Positions 6,800 through 14,427 of a DNA stretch of 33,391 bases are shown here, one piece after another. Numbering within the stretch: position 1 is the stretch's first letter; each line of letters starts with the position of its first letter. Source of the stretch: a virus; the IMG/VR virus record IMGVR_UViG_3300032285_005481, positions 1 to 33,391 of that record; one strand, written 5' to 3'. The position numbers and the translations under genes were made by a program. The notes under the pieces were generated by a model. The model searched no databases, had not been told where the DNA came from, and saw nothing but the letters and a program-made list of their open reading frames with translations.

Positions 6800-9700
6800 A
6801 TGAGTGAAGCCGAAGTCGATGTGGCGGATCCAATCCGCCCCTATTTGAACGAAATCGCGGAACGCTTATGGGCCGAGCGCGCCGCTGTGATGGTCGGCGC
6901 GGGCTTCAGCAAGAACGCGGGAAATGGGTTTCCCGATTGGAACCAGCTAGGCAACCTATTTTATCAAAAGGCGCATGGGGTTAGTCCTGATGCAGCCAAA
7001 CAAAAGTATCTGAATGTCCTGCGGCTCGCGGAGGAGGTTCAGGCGGCCATCGGACGGCCCGCGCTGGAGAATTTGCTGCGCTCAAACATCCCGGATCTGA
7101 ACATCGAACCTTCCGGCCTCCATGTCGAGTTGCTTGAGCTGCCGTGGGTGGATGTATTCACCACCAATTACGATACCTTACTTGAACGGGCCAGCTCCAA
7201 GGTTGTGACCCGGCGATATGAGCCGGTGGTCAATAAAGAGGATATCCCTTACGCAATCAAGCCCAGAATTGTGAAGCTCCACGGCAGTTTTCCTTCGGAG
7301 CGCCCCTTTATCATCACCGAAGAGGATTACCGGCGCTATCCGCATGACTATGCCCCTTTTGTCAATACCGTTCAGCAGGCGCTTCTTGAAAACACCTTCT
7401 GCCTGATCGGATTTTCTGGAGACGACCCGAATTTTCTTGAGTGGATCGGCTGGATTCGCGACAATCTCGGCAAGGACAAGACGCAGAAAATCTATCTGGT
7501 CGGGGTCTTTGATCTGTCGTCCGCCAGGTTACAACTTCTTGCACAGCGCGGGATTATTGTCGTTGACTTTTCGTGCTGCGATGGAATCGAGAAACACGAC
7601 CACAAAAAGGCTTTGAGTCGGTTTTTCGAGTATATAAGGTCGAAAAAATCGGATGCTCTCGATTGGCCCTATAATCCCAAATCGATGCATCCTGCCCATG
7701 GCGCGGATCGCATCGAAGAGGTTCAGAAAATCACGGAAGAATGGCGGCGGCAGCGCCTAGCCTATCCCGGCTGGCTAATCCTGCCACATGGTAACCGCGA
7801 GAATTTGTGGGCATATACGGACGCCTGGGTCGACTACCTTCCATGCACAGAACAATCACCTCCTGGGTTAGATATTCAATACGCTTTCGAGCTGATCTGG
7901 AGGCTTGAAAGATGCCTGCTGCCGGTTTTCAAAAACATCGCAGTGTTCTGCGAGAAACTCCTCGAAAAGTACTGGCCATTTCAAAACGGACATTCCCCTG
8001 CGAAATGCAGGATCCACCCCGGGGAAGAGAAATTTGAAGACCTGCCATGGAATGACATCCGGCAGGGGTGGCTGGCCATCGCGGTGGCGATGCTGCGCTT
8101 CTATCGGGAGGAGGGATATCTCGATAAATGGAAGGAAGCAGAGAACAGGCTCGAGACCCTTCCTGACAATCTTTCGGCGGAACAAAAGGAATTTCTGAAT
8201 TACGAAGGCTTTCTCTTCAGCCTTTTTACCCTGGAGCTGCCCAACGCCAAACAGCGGCTTGAAAACTGGCGGCCCAACGAAGCGCAGCCCTACTGGATGG
8301 CGAAGCGTGCTGCTGGACTTGCTGAAATTGGTTTGCTCAGTGAGGCGGAAACAATTTCCAGAGATGCACTTGAAAACGTCAGAAAAAAACTAAATCAGAA
8401 GGTTGGTACTTCAGATCTCACCCTGGTTTCCCTGGAGAGCAATGCGATGCTATTGGGGAAATACATTCAAGATGCCGCCACTCTCGGGAAGGGTGAATGG
8501 GGAACACTGCAAGACAGGAGAGCACAATTCAATGATCGCTGGAATGAGTTGAAGGGGTTCAAGTGCGATCCATGGAACGAAATAAAGCTATTCGAGTTGA
8601 CCCTGAAAAATCCGCCAGCTCAGAAGAAAACTGTTACCGAGAATAGAGAGTTTGATATCGGCCGGATCACTCAAACTCGCCACTTCAGCAGTACCGACCA
8701 AGAGGGACTTAGTGCCTATGCCTTCCTCCGATTCTGCGAAGAGGTCGGCTTGCCATATCGCATCGGTAGCTACACGATGGCAACGAAAACCGCTTTGGCA
8801 AGCCTCCAACGCATCTCGAAATACTCTTCATTTTGGGCTATTGCCACACTAGTCAGGCTGGGAAATGCGAAGGCTGTTAATAGCCTGTTTAGCCGCGAGT
8901 CCGTTTACAGATTTACTACCCATGAGGCCGATCAATTCATTCAGAACTACTTGGATGCTCTTGATAAATGCCGAGATGACATCCACGCGGGCGATGCTTT
9001 CCGAAATGACAGTTACGGTGTACGCCTCGCCCAGCTACTGCCTGAAGTCATGTCGAGACTTTGCTGCAAATGTTCAGGCGAGACCAAGCGCTGCGTCCTT
9101 GAGTTTGTCAGCGAGATCTATGCTTCACCCGACAAAATAAATTATCGGAATGTGAAGAACCTGAGCAAACGGCTCATAAGCTCTATGTCTGAAGTGGAGC
9201 AATACAGTCTGGTTCCAGACTTGCTAAAAATTCCTTTCCCCGAAGATCTGAATCTGCTGATCAATGATGACTTCCTGAACCCCTTCCTGCTGCTCGAGCT
9301 CAATCAGAAGCCCGAATGTGCCCCAGCCTTGGAAATTCAACCCGGATTGGTAGACCATTTGTTCCGGCAAGCAACGTTGGACAACTCAGATCGTCGACGC
9401 TGGGCCCTCACATCCCTTGTAACACTGTACAAGTTACAGCTGCTCGACGACGGCCAAAGCAAGAACCTCGCAGGAGCCATCTGGCGTGTAACTGATCAGT
9501 ACGGCCTGCCAGATGGTACGGATTTCTATAAATATGTGTTTTTGAGATTTCCATACCCCGAGGCCGTTGACCCTGCTCAGCTTTTCAAATACTATGTGAT
9601 GTCCACGACTTTTCCGATTCAAAAAAACAAGCAAGACAAGGAAGTCAGCATAACGGGCGGAAACATCTCCATCGTTCACGAGATTATTTGTGCGAACGGC

Positions 9701-10528
9701 AATAGCGGAAGCATCTGGACAGCGGAAGATGCCGCCGAGATCCTGCAACGCGTGCTGGAATGGTGGGACGCCGACAAAGGCAGACTGAGTGAAAAGGAAA
9801 ATATGCCTGCAGGTTTTTCATCCATACAAGAGGAGTTTCGGGCAAGATTTTCCCGTATGCTCGAACTGCTCGCTGATGTCATAGGACCTAAGCTCAGCAC
9901 AGATTCACCTAGCGAAATTAAAACATCCCTTGGTCGACTTCTTAAGGAAGTTCGGGAGTTCGAATTGCCTGGTCTTGAAGCTGAAGCAGCGTGTCTTCAC
10001 ATATACCCCGATCAGAGGGCGGACGTTTATAGCCGAATCAATGAAGCATTGATTTCGAATCAAGAAAACATACAAAGAGATGGTCTCAGGGCTATCGCCA
10101 GAATTATCCTCGATGGCAACAATGCTTCTGCGTGTTCTGTGGAACATGATCCGGGATCAATGCTCAGCCAATACCTCACATGGTGTCCAATAGATTCCAT
10201 ATGCACAGCGCTTTGGATCATCGTCCGTATTCTGAAGAACTCGCCAAACAGTTTCTCCGAACTTCTAGAGGTGGCCACCCAAAGGCGGCTAAATAGGCTT
10301 CTTATCGATACGGCATACGATGGCGACAATCCAGCTCTGAATTTTGACGAGAAACTGGAAGTCCGGCGTATTTCTTCAATTCTGGCGGCGACGCTCTGGA
10401 CCTATTACAGGTCGCGGAACTTGTCCATTGCAGAGGCTGTTGAAAAATGGCGTGCGGCGTGCTTGTCCCCAGATGAGTTTTCCGAAATCCGGAAGCCATG
10501 GCAAGATATGGATGGATTCTGTGCATAG
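6800..10528 (+). CDS. Large SIR2-domain protein, DSR-like anti-phage NADase candidate
   Basis: The protein has 1242 residues. The N-terminal 240 form a SIR2-like domain: VGAGFS (GAGFS at 33-37), FTTNYD (N123), VKLHGS (H161) and GFSGDDPNF (204-212), so the NAD-binding and catalytic residues are present. The remaining 1000 residues are largely alpha-helical, lack a recognised enzymatic motif, and probably act as sensor/oligomerisation scaffold as in defence-associated sirtuins (DSR1/DSR2). In that family, phage proteins trigger NAD+ depletion and growth arrest. The gene starts 24 bases after the core of attC-like site 1, the usual layout of a cassette gene, and base composition is lower in GC than the phage backbone. 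No clear attC follows it. The domain call is firm; the defence role and trigger are inferred. Confidence 0.85.
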   Translation: MSEAEVDVADPIRPYLNEIAERLWAERAAVMVGAGFSKNAGNGFPDWNQLGNLFYQKAHGVSPDAAKQKYLNVLRLAEEVQAAIGRPALENLLRSNIPDLNIEPSGLHVELLELPWVDVFTTNYDTLLERASSKVVTRRYEPVVNKEDIPYAIKPRIVKLHGSFPSERPFIITEEDYRRYPHDYAPFVNTVQQALLENTFCLIGFSGDDPNFLEWIGWIRDNLGKDKTQKIYLVGVFDLSSARLQLLAQRGIIVVDFSCCDGIEKHDHKKALSRFFEYIRSKKSDALDWPYNPKSMHPAHGADRIEEVQKITEEWRRQRLAYPGWLILPHGNRENLWAYTDAWVDYLPCTEQSPPGLDIQYAFELIWRLERCLLPVFKNIAVFCEKLLEKYWPFQNGHSPAKCRIHPGEEKFEDLPWNDIRQGWLAIAVAMLRFYREEGYLDKWKEAENRLETLPDNLSAEQKEFLNYEGFLFSLFTLELPNAKQRLENWRPNEAQPYWMAKRAAGLAEIGLLSEAETISRDALENVRKKLNQKVGTSDLTLVSLESNAMLLGKYIQDAATLGKGEWGTLQDRRAQFNDRWNELKGFKCDPWNEIKLFELTLKNPPAQKKTVTENREFDIGRITQTRHFSSTDQEGLSAYAFLRFCEEVGLPYRIGSYTMATKTALASLQRISKYSSFWAIATLVRLGNAKAVNSLFSRESVYRFTTHEADQFIQNYLDALDKCRDDIHAGDAFRNDSYGVRLAQLLPEVMSRLCCKCSGETKRCVLEFVSEIYASPDKINYRNVKNLSKRLISSMSEVEQYSLVPDLLKIPFPEDLNLLINDDFLNPFLLLELNQKPECAPALEIQPGLVDHLFRQATLDNSDRRRWALTSLVTLYKLQLLDDGQSKNLAGAIWRVTDQYGLPDGTDFYKYVFLRFPYPEAVDPAQLFKYYVMSTTFPIQKNKQDKEVSITGGNISIVHEIICANGNSGSIWTAEDAAEILQRVLEWWDADKGRLSEKENMPAGFSSIQEEFRARFSRMLELLADVIGPKLSTDSPSEIKTSLGRLLKEVREFELPGLEAEAACLHIYPDQRADVYSRINEALISNQENIQRDGLRAIARIILDGNNASACSVEHDPGSMLSQYLTWCPIDSICTALWIIVRILKNSPNSFSELLEVATQRRLNRLLIDTAYDGDNPALNFDEKLEVRRISSILAATLWTYYRSRNLSIAEAVEKWRAACLSPDEFSEIRKPWQDMDGFCA

Positions 10529-10792
10529 CACAATTGCCGGTTTACGGATGAAAGGTAAATGCAGGGGGTGTACGAGGGGTGCTAGCGAAAGAGTAAAAGG
10601 GCTGGAGTTAAAACCGGCTAGCAAACGCTGCACTGGTACTGATTCCGCTGCGCTCCATCAGTACCAGCGAGCTTGGTCGCATCGACATCTGAGAACCTAA
10701 CTCGCGCCGCAGACATGGTGAAGCAAGAGATCAAAACCGGTCAGTCGATGCTGTAACGAGGCTGGCAATGGGGATGGTCAGCACCCCATCCC
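10529..10792. other. Intergenic region after the SIR2 gene with a perfect 11-bp hairpin
   Basis: No gene is seen. The strongest element is the inverted repeat at 10633-10643/10657-10667. There are also imperfect copies of AAAACCGG near 10611 and 10733, the second about 120 bases after the first, and an inverted CCGGTTT near 10537. A shorter stem (GGGATGG/CCATCCC) precedes the next gene around 10771-10792. This is where the 3' attC of the SIR2 cassette would be expected, but only a weak resemblance (AAAC ... GCTTGGT flanks) is present. Confidence 0.4.
10633..10667. repeat. Perfect inverted repeat, 11-bp arms
   Basis: The arms CTGGTACTGAT (10633-10643) and ATCAGTACCAG (10657-10667) are perfect complements around a 13-base GC-rich loop. 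No T-run follows on either strand, so a simple Rho-independent terminator is unlikely. It may be a structured RNA end, a protein-binding site, or the remnant of the missing attC. Confidence 0.6.
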
Positions 10793-11518
10793 ATGACCAC
10801 CCCGATGAGCGCCGAGCGATTCACCGATCGCTTCCGCTTCTACAAAGGCCAGCCCCAGCAGCAGCGGGGCGTTCTTGAGCTACATGCCGTCATCAGCAGC
10901 AGCGACAAGGGCGCAGAGATCCTCGATGAGCAGGCCCACTGGGCGCTCGCCTACAGCGAAGAGCCGCCTGCTCCAGCCGGTGGCCTCGATCCCCGCGGCT
11001 CAGAGGAGGACGGCATGGCCGGCCCGCAGAAGCCGGCACCAGTCCAACCCGGCGACACCTACCTGCTGGTGAACGACCGCGACCAGGACATGGAGGCCTA
11101 CGACCACACCGGGGCCTTCCTGTGGAAGATCCCCTGCCTGGCTCGCGGCCAGGGCGCCGACACGGACTGGACAAGCACCAACACCGACACCCCGCCTGGT
11201 CTCTACAAGCTCGGGAAGCTCTACGCGGACTACGAGCAGAACCCCAATTCCCCCTGCAGCGATACCGCCATGGGCTACGGCTGGTACTCCTTCGATATGG
11301 AGGAGCTGGAGGGCCAGGAGAAGAAGGTTGGCCGGGCCGGGATCATGCTCCACGGCGGTGGCTCGGCCTGCGGCTGGCCCGGGGCCTGGGCACCGCAGCA
11401 GCCCTTGCACCCCACCCTCGGCTGCGTGCGCCTGCACAACGCCGATCTGCGCGACAAGGTGCTGCCCCTCTACCGCCAGGGCACGGTGTATGTGGGGGTG
11501 TTCCAGGAAAAAAAGTGA
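10793..11518 (+). CDS. L,D-transpeptidase (YkuD-fold) protein, putative lysis enzyme
   Basis: The protein has 241 residues. The C-terminal half holds the YkuD catalytic signature: IMLHGGG (H187) followed 24 residues later by HPTLGCVRLHN (C211, R213). The upstream TDTPPGLYKLG is the 'TP.G.Y' motif of the same fold. The enzyme class cross-links or rearranges peptidoglycan through an active-site cysteine. There is no signal peptide, so in a phage setting export would need a holin or virion delivery. The N-terminal 85 residues are unrecognised. Its stop overlaps the start of the next gene (TGATG), and a two-TM holin candidate follows. It is GC-rich like the phage backbone and opposite in strand to the head genes. 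The fold is well supported; a wall-hydrolysing role is inferred. Confidence 0.75.
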   Translation: MTTPMSAERFTDRFRFYKGQPQQQRGVLELHAVISSSDKGAEILDEQAHWALAYSEEPPAPAGGLDPRGSEEDGMAGPQKPAPVQPGDTYLLVNDRDQDMEAYDHTGAFLWKIPCLARGQGADTDWTSTNTDTPPGLYKLGKLYADYEQNPNSPCSDTAMGYGWYSFDMEELEGQEKKVGRAGIMLHGGGSACGWPGAWAPQQPLHPTLGCVRLHNADLRDKVLPLYRQGTVYVGVFQEKK

Positions 11519-12114
11519 TGGCGGGCCAGGCCCCAGGGGCGTGTCCCCCTAGGGAGCCATCCCTGGCCCACGCCAACCTGCAGCACTGGCTGGAGTTCTT
11601 CTGCAGCAGCGCCGTCACCGAGGCCAGCCTGGGCGTCATCCAGCCCCTCACGGCGGAAGAGGCCTGCGGTTTCCTCGGCTGCATGGTCGTCGAGACCGGT
11701 GAACCGGAGCTGGAGAACCTCGGTGTCGTGGAGGCCGGCAGTGGTGCTGGCCGCGGTGCCATGCAGTACACGGGCGTGCGCCGCACCGCCTATGACGCAG
11801 CTCGGAGGCAGGCCATCGCTGAAGGGATCGATCCCAACAGTAACGCCTGGCAGGAGCAGTACTTCGCCGAGGAGTACGCCGGCCTGCACGATCCGCCCGA
11901 GGGCTCGTTGATCGGCTGGACCCGCGTCTTTGAAGACCGCCCTGCCGGCATGGATCCAGCCGCAGCGGCGGCCTACTGGACCGGATCAGCGGCAACAGCC
12001 GAGGGCTATTTCAGGCCGGGCACGCCCCACACCGAGCGACGCCAGGCGGAGGCCCAGCGCATCTGGGGGCTGCTGCAGAACGGTGAGCTGGTGCTGCCTC
12101 CAGCTGGGGCCTGA
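11518..12114 (+). CDS. Phage lysozyme-like (tail-lysozyme/endolysin) protein
   Basis: The protein has 198 residues, starting at the ATG that overlaps the stop of the transpeptidase gene. Residues 48-95 resemble phage lysozyme domains: GFLGCMVVETGEPELENLGVVEAGSGAGRG, with the 'E...G' arrangement and GAGRGAMQYTG, where QYTG replaces the usual Q-W/F-T. A C-terminal region contains ERRQAEAQRIWGLLQNG. The family cleaves glycan strands. No signal peptide is visible. Together with the transpeptidase-fold gene and the holin-like gene it forms a tightly spaced module, which supports a lysis role. I am less sure about which lysozyme family it belongs to. Confidence 0.6.
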   Translation: MAGQAPGACPPREPSLAHANLQHWLEFFCSSAVTEASLGVIQPLTAEEACGFLGCMVVETGEPELENLGVVEAGSGAGRGAMQYTGVRRTAYDAARRQAIAEGIDPNSNAWQEQYFAEEYAGLHDPPEGSLIGWTRVFEDRPAGMDPAAAAAYWTGSAATAEGYFRPGTPHTERRQAEAQRIWGLLQNGELVLPPAGA

Positions 12115-12133
12115 TCACCAGGGAGGAGCAGCG

Positions 12134-12400
12134 ATGCAAGCCAACGCCGAGCCCCAACCGCCCAAGCCGCCGTTCGACCGCGAGCGGTTCGTGTTCAAGA
12201 CCCTGGCGGTGGTGATCGGCACCCAGCTGCTGATCTATTCCCTCGCCGCCGGCGTCTGCGGCCAGCGGGCCATGGAGGGACGTCCGATCGGTCAGATCTG
12301 CCCCGGCACGCTGGAGCAGCTGCAGGGCGGCTTTGATTCCACCCTAAACCTGCTGTTGGCGCTGCTGGGCGGAGCCGCACTGACGCGGATGGACAGGTAG
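12134..12400 (+). CDS. Two-TM small membrane protein, holin candidate
   Basis: The predicted 88-residue protein has two hydrophobic segments, about residues 23-41 (LAVVIGTQLLIYSLAAGVC) and 67-83 (TLNLLLALLGGAALTRM). They are separated by a loop with a CxQRAMEGRPIGQIC stretch and preceded by a proline-rich, charged N-terminus. It starts at ATG 12134 with GGAGGAG 6-12 bases upstream and follows the lysozyme-like gene by 19 bases. Size, two TM helices and position fit a holin that would let the upstream enzymes reach the wall. There is no conserved motif that proves it. Confidence 0.6.
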   Translation: MQANAEPQPPKPPFDRERFVFKTLAVVIGTQLLIYSLAAGVCGQRAMEGRPIGQICPGTLEQLQGGFDSTLNLLLALLGGAALTRMDR

Positions 12401-12515
12401 CGACTGGTTCCGCGAGGAGGGCTTGCTCCGGGCCTCTCCAGTCTGAGGCCCGTCCTGCGGCCGCGCCTCCGCTGGGATCGGTTCCGTCGCTGCGCCACTC
12501 CTGGCGCCGATCACC

Positions 12516-12851
12516 ATGGCCATCCAGTCCACTGGGTTCTCTGCTGCCGCCTCACCCTTCTGCAGGCCAGAAGAGGATCCGTTCCTGCTGCTCGCATCCA
12601 CGCTGCGCTCGGTGGAGGAGATCCTGCTGCGTCGTCGTGGGCTACCGCTGCGCCGCACCTGGATCGAGCAGCCCTATGGAGAAGAGGAAATCACCCTGCT
12701 GGAGGAGGAAGTGCTGCCGGCCATCCAGCAGTGTCTGGCCCGGGTCGATGAGCTGGATGAGCGGCTCTTGGCCCAGCAGGAGCTGATGCAGCGCTGTGAG
12801 ATCGAGCTGCAGCGCCAGCCACTGTCTGTGCAGAAGCTGCAGATGGCCTGA
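12516..12851 (+). CDS. Small acidic helical protein of the phage module
   Basis: This 111-residue protein is mostly charged helix: VEEILLRRRGLPLRRTW, then EEEITLLEEEVLPAIQQCLARVDELDERLLAQQELM with a heptad-like Leu/Val pattern, suggesting a coiled coil. There is no TM segment and no lipobox, so it is not an obvious spanin. It follows the holin candidate by 115 bases and is GC-rich like the backbone. No family is recognised. Confidence 0.55.
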   Translation: MAIQSTGFSAAASPFCRPEEDPFLLLASTLRSVEEILLRRRGLPLRRTWIEQPYGEEEITLLEEEVLPAIQQCLARVDELDERLLAQQELMQRCEIELQRQPLSVQKLQMA

Positions 12852-13029
12852 GCGCCATGGGTTGGGGGCTGCCGCTGTGGCCCCCTGCTTGTGTCTCGAT
12901 CCCAGGGTTAGCGGAGCAGCTCCACTGCTCGAGCGCGGTGAGCGTTCAGCACGGAGTTGCATCCATGCCCGTGGGACGTGGCTGGCCGGGCGGAGCGAAA
13001 CCCCTCCGCAGCATGCCCCTCCGGCTTGC

Positions 13030-13076
13030 GCTGGCCAGGGCTGACCCGAGGCTCGCAGGGCTCGCCCCTGGCCAGC
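13030..13076. repeat. Inverted repeat, 11-bp arms
   Basis: GCTGGCCAGGG (13030-13040) and CCCTGGCCAGC (13066-13076) are perfect complements around a 25-base loop, in the 273-base stretch between two small genes (12852-13124). No gene is otherwise seen there. It may act as an mRNA structure or terminator-like element. Confidence 0.5.
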
Positions 13077-13124
13077 CCTACGCCTGCGGGGCGTCTGGTC
13101 GGTGTTCTCCGCTCCACCCCAGCC

Positions 13125-13343
13125 ATGGCCACTCCCCAAGGCCCCGTCTGCGAAGTCCGCCTGCTCCTGATTCACCGCTATGAGCCCGGTGTCCGCAAGC
13201 TCGGCTCCACACCCTGTGAGGTCGAGTTCATGGGCCGGCGCGGCAAGCCCGTCAAAAAGATGCGGCTGATCCCCGCTGAGAAGGCATTCGCCTTTGCCCG
13301 CAAGCTGCAGGGCACCCCCGGCTGCACCGTCTCGGTCTGCTGA
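13125..13343 (+). CDS. Small basic protein of unknown function
   Basis: This 72-residue protein contains two predicted strand-rich halves: VCEVRLLLIHRYEPGVRKLG, followed by CEVEFMGRRGKPVKKMRLIPAEKAFAFARKLQG. It is basic with a C-terminal GCTVSVC. Its sequence is protein-like and its position, between two other small GC-rich plus-strand genes, supports a real gene. I do not recognise the family. Confidence 0.55.
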   Translation: MATPQGPVCEVRLLLIHRYEPGVRKLGSTPCEVEFMGRRGKPVKKMRLIPAEKAFAFARKLQGTPGCTVSVC

Positions 13344-13428
13344 GCCCAAGGGCTCAGGCCCGGCTGCCATCGGGTGGCCGGGCTGTTGCAGCAGGCCTGG
13401 CAAGAGGCGGCATCAGCCCAGCAAGGCC

Positions 13429-13731
13429 ATGGCCACCCGCACCCGCACCCGCAAGAGCGGCACCGGCAAAAGCAGCACCAGAAAACCAAGGCACCAAGCA
13501 GGACGCAGCAGCACCGCGAGCCCCGCTCCTCAACTGCCGGGCATCAGTGCGGTGGAGCGGCGCAAGCTGGCCCAGGAGGAAGCCCGCTGGCGGGCCGAGA
13601 GCGACCTGCGCACCCTGCGGCAGGCAGAAGAGATCCGCCGGGATCCCGCCCGGCTCAAGCGGGCCGCCACCATGGCCGCCGAGGAAATGAAGGCGCTGCA
13701 GGCGGTCCGGGTGATTAAGCGGGGGCGTTGA
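13429..13731 (+). CDS. Small basic, helical phage protein
   Basis: The 100-residue protein has a strongly basic, Ser/Thr/Arg/Lys-rich first 30 residues (TRTRTRKSGTGKSSTRK), which looks disordered and nucleic-acid binding. This is followed by an amphipathic helix (AVERRKLAQEEARWRAESD) and a second helix ending VRVIKRGR. It could be a DNA- or RNA-binding packaging or regulatory protein. The assignment rests on composition only. It is the last of the GC-rich plus-strand genes. Confidence 0.55.
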   Translation: MATRTRTRKSGTGKSSTRKPRHQAGRSSTASPAPQLPGISAVERRKLAQEEARWRAESDLRTLRQAEEIRRDPARLKRAATMAAEEMKALQAVRVIKRGR

Positions 13732-14160
13732 GAAGGCCGCGTAACGAGTAGCGGTGGAGTACTTCCCTCAGCAAGGCGAGTAAGCATGGCCACTCATTCG
13801 ATTGATAAGAAATCCAAGGCAGCTGCCCGCTCATGAGCGGGGCGTCCCAGACGGCCGCCTTGGCTTTCCCGCGAGACGCAGCTGGAAGCAGCTACTTGGA
13901 GACGACCAAATCCATGCATGATCTGCATGGATTTGGAGAAGGGCTGGAGCCAAGTCAGACCCTTCTGCCCTGCCTCCCTCCGGTCTTATCTGGATCCTGT
14001 GAAGACCAATAAGACCAAAGGCCCCCTCCTGCAGAGTCACTGGAGCGCAGCGGGCCTACACTGCTAGGGGTAGTGACTTCGGGCTCTTATACGGACCAGG
14101 GCGAGCCCGGCTATTGCTTCGCGAAGATCCACCCAATTATAGTCGGGTGCCAAGAATCTC
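13732..14160. other. Non-coding stretch with several palindromes before the two-TM/LPO_1073 pair
   Basis: There are 429 bases without a convincing gene. It contains a CCCGCTCATGAGCGGG stem near 13828-13843, the perfect palindrome at 13906-13936, and a CGGGCTC/GAGCCCG stem (14080-14086/14103-14109) followed by CTTCGCGAAG (14117-14126). Composition falls from GC-rich to AT-richer across it. It marks the boundary between phage module and cargo and could hold the cargo promoter, a small RNA or a decayed recombination site. Confidence 0.45.
13906..13936. repeat. Perfect 13-bp inverted repeat
   Basis: CCAAATCCATGCA (13906-13918) pairs perfectly with TGCATGGATTTGG (13924-13936) around a 5-base loop. 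There is no T-run after it on either strand. The length and perfection suggest a regulator-binding site or a hairpin RNA rather than chance. Confidence 0.65.
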
Positions 14161-14427
14161 ATGCGCTCTACTATCCGACTTGTATCTCTTGCGGCTCTTC
14201 TCGTTTCGATTGCATGGCTGGCTTACCGACCAGCGTTCGACTCCGGGCTGGCGACAATCACGACCCTTGCGACTTTTCTCTCTTCGTTTCTTCCAAAGAA
14301 GGCACCCGCTGACCCAGGCGCTAAGCAATCTCAAAAGATCTCGTCTGGCTCTATCGGCATACAAGCTGGCGGAAACGTTAGGATTGAAAAGATGGGGGGA
14401 TGCAAGGGTAACGGCAATGTTGAGTGA
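14161..14427 (+). CDS. Small two-TM protein with IQAGGNV motif, candidate membrane effector
   Basis: The protein has 88 residues. It has two hydrophobic segments, about 7-22 (LVSLAALLVSIAWLAY) and 28-44 (SGLATITTLATFLSSFL), then a KK turn and a cytoplasmic tail with SGSIGIQAGGNVRIEKM (63-79). The IQAGGNV segment recurs, nearly identical, at the N-terminus of the protein encoded directly downstream, whose start lies inside this gene (11-base overlap). The motif resembles the (I/V)Q-x-G-x-N core of RHIM/amyloid signalling motifs. Two TM helices plus such a motif fits a small membrane effector that is recruited by a partner. No clear ribosome-binding site precedes the ATG. Function is inferred; the shared motif and topology are what can be seen. 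Confidence 0.7.
   Translation: MRSTIRLVSLAALLVSIAWLAYRPAFDSGLATITTLATFLSSFLPKKAPADPGAKQSQKISSGSIGIQAGGNVRIEKMGGCKGNGNVE

Noticed and set aside
12642-13403. 253-residue minus-strand frame across the small plus-strand genes
   Set aside because: It has no recognisable motif and poor composition, while the plus-strand small frames look natural.
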